From Streptomyces sp. SJL17-4 (GTDB taxonomy: Bacteria; Actinomycetota; Actinomycetes; Streptomycetales; Streptomycetaceae), in assembly GCF_036826855.1 (NCBI RefSeq), contig NZ_CP104578.1, positions 3,348,001-3,412,000 of the forward strand: a stretch of 64,000 nt of DNA. The letters are read 5' to 3'. The position numbers and the translations under genes were made by a program. Of the stretch, positions 58,667-64,000 are shown in pieces; positions within the stretch are counted from its first letter, which is position 1, and every line of letters starts with the position of its first letter. The notes beneath the pieces were generated by a model that worked only from the letters and a program-made list of their open reading frames with translations, was not told the origin of the DNA and did no database searches.

Positions 58667-59248
58667 GTGCAGCGTCAAGGTTCGGGCGGCAGTGCCGCCG
58701 TGGTCGTCCGCGTGGCGGGGTTCGCCCTCCTCCTCGCGCATCTGCTGCTCGTCGCCTGGGTCAGCCTGCGCCCACGGGACGTGGCCTGGGTGACCGCGCC
58801 GAACATCGTCCCCCTCGACGGCCTCCGGGCCGACCTCGCCCTCGGTACCGCCGAGGCCGTCCGGCTGATCGGCGAGGGGCTGCTGCTCCTCGCCCCGCTC
58901 GGGATCCTGCTCCCGATGGCCGACGGACGGCTCCGGGTCTCCGGCTGGGCCTCCCTCGCCCGTACGACCGCCGCCGGCGCGCTGGTGTCCCTCGCCGTGG
59001 AGCTTCTGCAGACCGCCGTGCCCGGTCAGGTCGTGGACGTGGACTCGATCCTCCTGAACACCGCCGGGGTGGCGCTCGCGCATCTCCTCTTCGTCCCGGC
59101 CGGCCGCACCTGGCTGCGCCGCAGGTCGGACGCGGGACGGGCGGACTCCTCCTCAGGGAGCGGTCCGGGCCGGGGTTCCGCCCTGCTGCGGAACGAGGGG
59201 TCTCAGGGTGCGACCCCGACGATTCCCAGGGTCCCGATCGCCCGGTAG
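58667..59248 (+). CDS. VanZ-family membrane protein
   Basis: 193 residues from GTG 58667, with TTGGGGGG before it. Four TMs (about 14-34, 65-85, 95-115, 125-145). VanZ marks are PRDVAWVTAPNIVPLDGLRA after TM1 and VELLQTAVPGQVVDVDSILLNT later, the latter a strong motif. The C-terminal 45 residues are polar and low-complexity. VanZ proteins are linked to teicoplanin resistance and cell-wall function but are poorly defined. Much longer upstream frames were rejected. Confidence 0.82.
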   Translation: MQRQGSGGSAAVVVRVAGFALLLAHLLLVAWVSLRPRDVAWVTAPNIVPLDGLRADLALGTAEAVRLIGEGLLLLAPLGILLPMADGRLRVSGWASLARTTAAGALVSLAVELLQTAVPGQVVDVDSILLNTAGVALAHLLFVPAGRTWLRRRSDAGRADSSSGSGPGRGSALLRNEGSQGATPTIPRVPIAR

Positions 59249-59338
59249 ACCGACGCCCCGGACGGCCTTCCGGCGGCACCATGGAGTCATCGGGAGCCCG
59301 ACGGAGCGGCTCCCGGACCGACTCCGAAGGAGCCCACC

Positions 59339-59539
59339 ATGGCCGCACTGACCCGCCCTCGTGACGGACGCGTGATCGGCGGAGTGTGCGCGGGCCTGGC
59401 CCGGCGCTTCGGCATCTCCGCGAACACGATGCGTCTGATCTTCCTCGTCTCCTGCCTGCTGCCCGGCCCGCAGTTCCTGATCTACCTCGGCCTGTGGATC
59501 TTCCTGCCGGACGAGCGGAAGGCCACCACGGCCTGGTGA
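59339..59539 (+). CDS. PspC-domain small membrane protein
   Basis: 66 residues from ATG 59339, with GAAGGAG at 59323-59329 upstream. MAALTRPRDGRVIGGVCAGL is the PspC start, then RRFGISANTMRLIFL and a TM with LGLWIFLPDE. PspC proteins are tied to membrane-stress response. This is a single-domain form. The hairpin at 59553 follows at once. Confidence 0.88.
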   Translation: MAALTRPRDGRVIGGVCAGLARRFGISANTMRLIFLVSCLLPGPQFLIYLGLWIFLPDERKATTAW

Positions 59540-59552
59540 CGTACCCACGCCA

Positions 59553-59600
59553 CGCCGAAGGGGCGCGTGCCCGGGAAACCGGGTGCGCGCCCCTTCGGCG
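59553..59600. terminator. 22-bp hairpin after the PspC gene
   Basis: CGCCGAAGGGGCGCGTGCCCGG (first 20 bases from 59553 to 59572, stem to 59574), GAAA loop, and its partner 59579-59600; two positions are G-U in RNA. It stands between the PspC gene (+) and the secreted-protein gene (-). Confidence 0.85.
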
Positions 59601-59638
59601 TACGGAGAGCCGTGTACGAGCCGTGTACGGCCCCGGGG

Positions 59639-60004
59639 TCAGCCGAGCGGCAGGCCCTGCAGCGGCAGGCCGCCGAGGAGGCCGCCCAGCGGGGTGGCGC
59701 CGAGGCCACCGGCGGCGGCGTCGAGCGGGAGGTTCTGGGTGGCCTGGCCGGCGGCGGCCGGAAGGGTCTTCACACCCTGGTCGAGGCCCTGGCCGAGGGC
59801 GCCCTGGCCGGCGCCGAGGGACTCGGCGGCGCCGTCGGGGAGCTCGGTGAGGCCGTCACCCAGCGGCACGGTCTGGGTCACCAGGCCGAGGGCGTCGGGG
59901 GCGGCGGGCGCGACCGGGGCGGCGGAGGCCGTGCCGGCGGCGGCAGCGGCGAAAGCGGCACCGAGAGCGGCGACACCGAGCTTCTTGGCGGCAGACTGCT
60001 TCAT
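59639..60004 (-). CDS. Small secreted Gly/Ala/Leu-rich protein
   Basis: 121 residues from the ATG complementary to 60002-60004 (MKQSAAKKLGVAALG), with AAGGAAG upstream. Signal peptide to about ASA (28). The mature part is low-complexity: TQTVPLGDGLTELPDG, QGLDQGVKTLPAAAGQ and a tail of PLGGLLGGLPLQGLPLG. No Cys. It resembles secreted Streptomyces proteins of unknown role, perhaps surface or matrix related. The longer frame to 60112 is rejected. Confidence 0.75.
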   Translation of the reverse strand: MKQSAAKKLGVAALGAAFAAAAAGTASAAPVAPAAPDALGLVTQTVPLGDGLTELPDGAAESLGAGQGALGQGLDQGVKTLPAAAGQATQNLPLDAAAGGLGATPLGGLLGGLPLQGLPLG

Positions 60005-60121
60005 CTGAAAATCTTCCTTGGGGAATCCGGGGGCTTCCGGGAAAGCCGGGCGGGGAAATCCTGGGAATGCAGAGCGGCTCTGCAACCTAACCAGCGAACG
60101 ACCCCTCCGCAAACACCGGAA

Positions 60122-60152
60122 AGCGGCCGGGTGTCGTGCTTTCCCGGCCGCT
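60122..60152. terminator. 10-bp hairpin after add
   Basis: AGCGGCCGGG (60122-60131) and its exact complement (60143-60152), 11-base loop, 25 bases beyond the add stop on the minus strand. Confidence 0.6.
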
Positions 60153-60176
60153 CGGTTCCCCTTGACGGGGCGGTTT

Positions 60177-61331
60177 TCAGCCCGCCGTACGGGAAGACTC
60201 GCTGGTCGTGGCGGTCTGCTGGAACAGCCATTCGGACTTCAGTTCGGCGTAACCCGGCTTGATGACCTCGTTGATCATGGCCAGGCGTTCATCGAAAGGA
60301 ATGAACGCTGATTTCATCGCATTGACCGTGAACCACTGCATGTCGTCGAGCGTGTAATCGAATGCCTCGGTCAGCAGCTCGAATTCACGGCTCATGCTGG
60401 TCCCGCTCATGAGCCGGTTGTCGGTGTTGACCGTGGCCCGGAAGTGCAGCCTGCGCAGCAGACGGATGGGGTGCTCGGCGAACGAGGCCGCGGCGCCGGT
60501 CTGGAGGTTGGAGGAGGGGCACATCTCCAGCGGGATCCGCTTGTCGCGGACGTAGGCGGCGAGCCGGCCGAGGGTCACCGAGCCGTCGTCGGCGACCTCG
60601 ATGTCGTCGATGATCCGGACGCCGTGCCCGAGCCGGTCGGCGCCGCACCACTGGAGCGCCTGCCAGATGGAGGGCAGCCCGAAGGCCTCGCCCGCGTGGA
60701 TCGTGAAGTGGTTGTTCTCGCGCTTGAGGTACTCGAAGGCGTCGAGGTGGCGGGTGGGCGGGTAGCCGGCCTCGGCGCCCGCGATGTCGAAGCCGACGAC
60801 GCCGGTGTCGCGGTAGCGGTTGGCGAGCTCGGCGATCTCCAGGGCGCGGGCGGCGTGCCGCATCGCGGTGAGCAGGGCGCCGACCCGGATGCGGTGCCCG
60901 TTGGCCCTGGCCTGCCGCTCGCCCTCGCGGAAGCCCTCGTTGACGGCCTCGACGACCTCCTCCAGGGTGAGGCCGGCCTCCAGGTGCTGCTCGGGGGCGT
61001 AGCGCACCTCCGCGTACACGACACCGTCCTCGGCGAGGTCGACGGCGCACTCGGCGGCGACGCGGAAGAGGGCGTCACGGGTCTGCATGACGGCGCAGGT
61101 GTGCGCGAAGGTCTCCAGGTACCGCTCCAGGGACCCGGAGTCGGCGGCTTCGCGGAACCAGATGCCGAGCTTGTCGGGCTCCGTCTCGGGGAGCTGCTGA
61201 TAGCCCTGCTCCCGGGCGAGTTCGATGATCGTGCCGGGGCGCAGTCCGCCGTCGAGGTGGTCGTGGAGCAGCACCTTCGGGGCACGGCGGATCTGGTCCG
61301 CGGCGGGGACGCTGGGGATCTGGCTCGTCAT
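60177..61331 (-). CDS. add: Adenosine deaminase
   Basis: 384 residues from the ATG complementary to 61329-61331. Zinc site [10 protein letters not shown] (about 22-31) and the later HAGE ([14 protein letters not shown], here [12 protein letters not shown]). The SxDN region is present as [12 protein letters not shown]. It converts adenosine and deoxyadenosine to inosine and deoxyinosine, feeding PNP. The palindrome CTACGCGCGTAG lies 17-28 bases upstream, next to TAGAGT as -10, so transcription should start at or near the ATG. Confidence 0.94.
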   Translation of the reverse strand: MTSQIPSVPAADQIRRAPKVLLHDHLDGGLRPGTIIELAREQGYQQLPETEPDKLGIWFREAADSGSLERYLETFAHTCAVMQTRDALFRVAAECAVDLAEDGVVYAEVRYAPEQHLEAGLTLEEVVEAVNEGFREGERQARANGHRIRVGALLTAMRHAARALEIAELANRYRDTGVVGFDIAGAEAGYPPTRHLDAFEYLKRENNHFTIHAGEAFGLPSIWQALQWCGADRLGHGVRIIDDIEVADDGSVTLGRLAAYVRDKRIPLEMCPSSNLQTGAAASFAEHPIRLLRRLHFRATVNTDNRLMSGTSMSREFELLTEAFDYTLDDMQWFTVNAMKSAFIPFDERLAMINEVIKPGYAELKSEWLFQQTATTSESSRTAG

Positions 61332-61347
61332 TTCCGCACTCTAGCCC

Positions 61348-61359
61348 CTACGCGCGTAG
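61348..61359. promoter_or_regulatory. CTACGCGCGTAG palindrome upstream of add
   Basis: Identical to the sites before PNP and deoC, 17-28 bases before the add start. On the minus strand it lies just ahead of the putative -10 TAGAGT (61339-61344), a repressor position. 61360-61607 beyond it holds no gene. Confidence 0.65.
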
Positions 61360-61607
61360 AGCGCGCGGTTTCCGACGCCGTGGTCGCGGCGGGGGAAAGG
61401 CGCGGGGGACTCCGCACGGATCGTCTCGTGCCCCGTCAACCGCGCAGGGGTTAACGGGGACCGGCGTTCGGACCTCCGCGCATACGACTTATTGGGCCGT
61501 TGAGACGACAACGCCTTCGCCATGCGCCCCGGTCCCCGTCGGCTCGGGGTTTCGTGGGCGGCTTACGGCGGGAGCCGAATCCCGCCGACACCAAGGAAGG
61601 ACGTGGC

Positions 61608-62300
61608 ATGCGATACATCCGCGGACTGCTCGTCGCAGTCTCGGCAGGCGCCCTGACTCTCGGTATGGTCGGCGCTTCGCAGGCCCTCGGCGGCGGCGTT
61701 CCGACAGTGGCCTCCGTACGCGGTGGAGAAGACCACGACAAGGGCGGCGACCACGTCGTCGTCGACAAGTCGAAGCACAACCTCAGCCACAGCTGCAAGG
61801 GCACGTTCGGCTACTGCACGCAGAAGGTGAACTTCGCTCCGAAGATCCTGGGAGACGTCGCGCTCACCGGCACGACCGGGCTCATCGGCCTGATCGGCAC
61901 CACCGGAACCACCGGAACCACCGGAACCACCGGCACGAACGGTACGACCGGAACCACCGGAACCACCGGCACGACCGGCACCAACGGCACGACCACGCCG
62001 CCGCCGCCCGCCCAGTGGTGCTCGCCCGGCTACTGGCGGACGGAGCAGCACCTGGACTCGTGGGTGGCCACCGGGTACAGCCCCAACGACAGCTTCGAGT
62101 CCGCATTCGGCCGTGAGCCCACGCTGACCCCCCTGGGAGAAGACCAGGCCCCGGACAACCCGACCCTGCACGATGTCGTCGACAACCCCCAGTGGTTCGG
62201 CGGTGACGACACCAACGCGGTCGCCGACCTGCTGAGCGACGCCCACCCCGACATCAACTACCAGGGCGTACGCGTCCAGAACAGCTGCCCGCTGAACTGA
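61608..62300 (+). CDS. Secreted protein with collagen-like Gly-X-Y repeat
   Basis: 230 residues from ATG 61608, with AAGGAAGG at 61594-61601. Signal peptide (1-27). A polar segment holds C63 and C70 (CKGTFGYC). Residues 88-129 are 14 consecutive Gly-X-Y triplets, mostly GTT and GTN, a bacterial collagen-like pattern. After a PPPP stop comes a domain with WCSPGYWRTEQHLDSW (137-152) and SAFGRE, a pattern seen in other exported proteins, and C227. It is 49 bases before the DUF5819 gene on the same strand. Confidence 0.75.
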   Translation: MRYIRGLLVAVSAGALTLGMVGASQALGGGVPTVASVRGGEDHDKGGDHVVVDKSKHNLSHSCKGTFGYCTQKVNFAPKILGDVALTGTTGLIGLIGTTGTTGTTGTTGTNGTTGTTGTTGTTGTNGTTTPPPPAQWCSPGYWRTEQHLDSWVATGYSPNDSFESAFGREPTLTPLGEDQAPDNPTLHDVVDNPQWFGGDDTNAVADLLSDAHPDINYQGVRVQNSCPLN

Positions 62301-62349
62301 TCGAAGCAGCGGCGGCCCGCGCGTCGGGCCGCCGCCCCGAAGGAACCCG

Positions 62350-63090
62350 ATGGAAACCTCCAGCGACGCCACCGCCGTACGTCCGATCAGTGCGGTCCCG
62401 CCGCAGTCCCCGCCTCCGCCGGGCCCGGACGACGGCGAACCGGTGCCCCCCGCGCGGGACGAGGCCCCCCGGTGGTCCCGCGTCTCGGTCGCCGCCCTGA
62501 CCACCACCGCCGCACTGCTGGCCTGCGCCCTGGTGACGCACCTGGGCATGCTCTTCCTGAGCGTCGCCCCGCCCAACGCCCTGACCGTGGAACACCACGA
62601 CACCGTCGACGCCTACGTCCAGCCGGAGTTCGGCCAGGACTGGAAGCTGTTCGCGCCGAACCCGATGCAGCGCAACGAAGCCGTAGGGGCCCGGGTGAAC
62701 ACCCTGGCCGCGAACGGCCGCCCCCGCGCGAGCGAGTGGATCAACCTCACGGACCGGGACATCGAGACGATCCGCGGCAACCCGGCCCCCAGCCACGTCG
62801 ACCAGAACATGCTGCGCCGCGCCTGGGACACGTACATCGCCACGCACAGCGTGACGGACGACCGCCCCAAGGGCGCGCGCGGGACGATGGCCCGCGACTA
62901 CCTCAAGCGCGTGGTGCTCCAACGCCTCGGCCGTACCTGGCAGGGCGAGCGCATCGTGTCGCTCCAGGTCGGCGGCCGGTTCACGATGGTGGACCCGCCC
63001 GCGTGGAGCTCCGAACAGCCCTCCGACACCACCGAGTACCGGCTGCTTCCCTGGTGGACGGTGACCGATCAGGACCACAGGAGCCTGTGA
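62350..63090 (+). CDS. DUF5819 family single-pass membrane protein
   Basis: 246 residues. A Pro-rich cytosolic start (1-40), one TM (about 48-72), then an extracellular domain. FGQDWKLFAPNPMQRN (about 94-109) is the family's WxxFxPNP mark, likened here to the WxFFT-P of SdpA. DUF5819 genes usually stand next to HTTM genes. Here the HTTM ATG comes 1 base after the stop, so they are an operon. A role with the HTTM partner in maturing or moving a peptide or protein is inferred. Confidence 0.82.
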   Translation: METSSDATAVRPISAVPPQSPPPPGPDDGEPVPPARDEAPRWSRVSVAALTTTAALLACALVTHLGMLFLSVAPPNALTVEHHDTVDAYVQPEFGQDWKLFAPNPMQRNEAVGARVNTLAANGRPRASEWINLTDRDIETIRGNPAPSHVDQNMLRRAWDTYIATHSVTDDRPKGARGTMARDYLKRVVLQRLGRTWQGERIVSLQVGGRFTMVDPPAWSSEQPSDTTEYRLLPWWTVTDQDHRSL

Positions 63091-63091
63091 C

Positions 63092-64000
63092 ATGACCATC
63101 GCCACGGCCGCGCGGCCCACCGAGCGCCTCTCGCGGCTCCTGACCACGATCACCACCGTCAGGGCCCCCTACCAGGCCGCCTTCCTCAGGATCGGACTCT
63201 CCGCCGTCGTTCTGGCCTTCCTCGTGCGGGAGTGGCCTAACCGCCATGTCCTGTACGGCAACCGGAGCGCGCTCTCCTTCGACCTGGCCCAGGTCCTGAT
63301 CCGCGAAGAGGGCACCTTCACCGTGCTGGCGTGGGGAGACGACGGCCTCTGGTTCGAGACCGTCTACGCCGTGACGATCGCCGCCGCGCTCGCCGTCCTG
63401 CTGGGCTGGCGGACCCGCGGCACCTCCGTCCTGCTCATGGGCGGCGTTCTGTCGATCATCAACCGCAACACCCTCGTCGGGGACGGTGGCGACAACGTCG
63501 TCCGGATCATGGTCATCTACCTGGTCTTCACCCGCTGCGCCCAGGTGTGGTCGCTCGACGCCCGCCGCGCGCGCCGCCGGGCGGGACTGCCGGGCCACGA
63601 CCGGGCCGGCCTGCTCCTGTGGGCGGTGGCCGGGGCGGTGCTCATCCCGCTGTCCTCGCACCCCACCCGCGGCTGGGCCCTGGTCTTCTGGACCCTGTGG
63701 GCCGTCCAGGGCCTCTGGTACGCGGCGGACTTCCGGTTCCCCCGGCACGAGGCGCGTGCCGTGCTCGACGCGGCGGCCTCGATGCTCCACAACTGTGCGA
63801 TGCTCGCCATCGCGGCCCAGGTCTGCCTCATCTACGCGACCGCCGGCTGGTACAAGATCCAGGGGAGCCGGTGGCAGGAGGGCAGCGCCCTCTACTACGC
63901 CCTCCACCTCGACTACTTCGCACCGTGGCCCGCGCTCTCCGCGTTCCTGGCCGGCAGCACGCTGCTGGTCCTGGCCCTCACCTACCTCACCGTCATGGCG
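63092..64000 (+). CDS. HTTM-domain membrane protein (cut by window edge)
   Basis: 303 residues are visible from ATG 63092; the frame is open to the last base. Hydrophobic segments at about 27-45, 90-110, 113-125, 145-155, 175-190, 195-210, 235-255 and 285-300 fit the HTTM fold shared with vitamin-K carboxylases and SdpB. Family marks are QAAFLRIGLSAVVLAFLVRE, GDGGDNVVRIMVIYLVFTR and YATAGWYKIQGSRWQEGSALYY, the last a strong HTTM motif (KxxGxxWxxGxAxYY). It would act with DUF5819 at the membrane. Confidence 0.85.
   Translation, partial: MTIATAARPTERLSRLLTTITTVRAPYQAAFLRIGLSAVVLAFLVREWPNRHVLYGNRSALSFDLAQVLIREEGTFTVLAWGDDGLWFETVYAVTIAAALAVLLGWRTRGTSVLLMGGVLSIINRNTLVGDGGDNVVRIMVIYLVFTRCAQVWSLDARRARRRAGLPGHDRAGLLLWAVAGAVLIPLSSHPTRGWALVFWTLWAVQGLWYAADFRFPRHEARAVLDAAASMLHNCAMLAIAAQVCLIYATAGWYKIQGSRWQEGSALYYALHLDYFAPWPALSAFLAGSTLLVLALTYLTVMA

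Noticed and set aside
1..64000. tRNA, rRNA or IS element
   Set aside because: I looked for tRNA-like ends, long conserved RNA blocks and transposase motifs and saw none that I could support.

Overview
The window is a high-GC actinobacterial chromosome segment, almost certainly Streptomyces. Codons end mostly in G or C, GTG starts are common, and only two genes carry the rare TTA (bldA) codon. Several gene neighbourhoods match the Streptomyces coelicolor chromosome core as I remember it: hutH, a GGDEF protein, enoyl-CoA hydratase, cya, birA, pccB, pccE, maf and accA2; then lpdA, PNP and phosphomutase; then deoC and aldehyde dehydrogenase; then sigQ, afsQ1, afsQ2; then add. This synteny is recalled, not computed.

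Layout. 1-2304: a broken gene remnant, then an ABC-F ATPase behind an 8-codon leader peptide whose start region can pair with the ABC-F start. 2287-8840: DUF1330 protein, zinc alcohol dehydrogenase with a divergent XRE/MmyB-type regulator, an L,D-transpeptidase lipoprotein, a small LAETG surface protein and histidine ammonia-lyase. 9114-13860: accessory stretch with a DUF1963 protein, a DUF397 pseudogene, a DinB protein, a PIN/RHH toxin-antitoxin pair, a replication-like HTH protein with a TTA codon, and an imperfect palindrome of about 0.9 kb. 13860-26540: S1-domain protein, GGDEF protein, enoyl-CoA hydratase, adenylate cyclase, biotin ligase and acyl-CoA carboxylase (beta, epsilon and alpha chains), with an MFS/TetR pair, a 42-residue TTA-containing membrane protein and Maf between them. 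26642-33565: TetR and DeoR regulators, an LpdA-type quinone reductase lacking one redox cysteine, gamma-glutamylcyclotransferase-like protein, purine nucleoside phosphorylase and a phosphopentose/hexose mutase.

33737-44747 (minus strand) is the most unusual block: one eight-gene operon holding a Pst-type phosphate ABC transporter (pstC, pstA, pstB), three PstS-like binding proteins (one or two carrying C-terminal sortase-type signals), a further LATTG-anchored Ig-like protein, and a sortase-fold membrane protein whose catalytic His and Cys are replaced. A three-unit 11-nt repeat resembling a PHO box lies just upstream. 44826-48359: tandem YegP-like protein, PH-domain membrane protein, class F sortase lipoprotein and a secreted protein that may be its substrate.

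48640-64000: deoC with two aldehyde dehydrogenase genes (the second a short, non-catalytic form), a TerD protein, uridine kinase-like protein, sigQ/afsQ1/afsQ2/lipoprotein with an AfsQ1 box, VanZ-like and PspC proteins, adenosine deaminase, and at the right edge a three-gene unit (collagen-like secreted protein, DUF5819, HTTM) whose plan recalls SdpABC peptide-toxin systems. An identical 12-bp palindrome, CTACGCGCGTAG, lies upstream of PNP, deoC and add, which suggests a nucleoside-salvage regulon spread over 31 kb.
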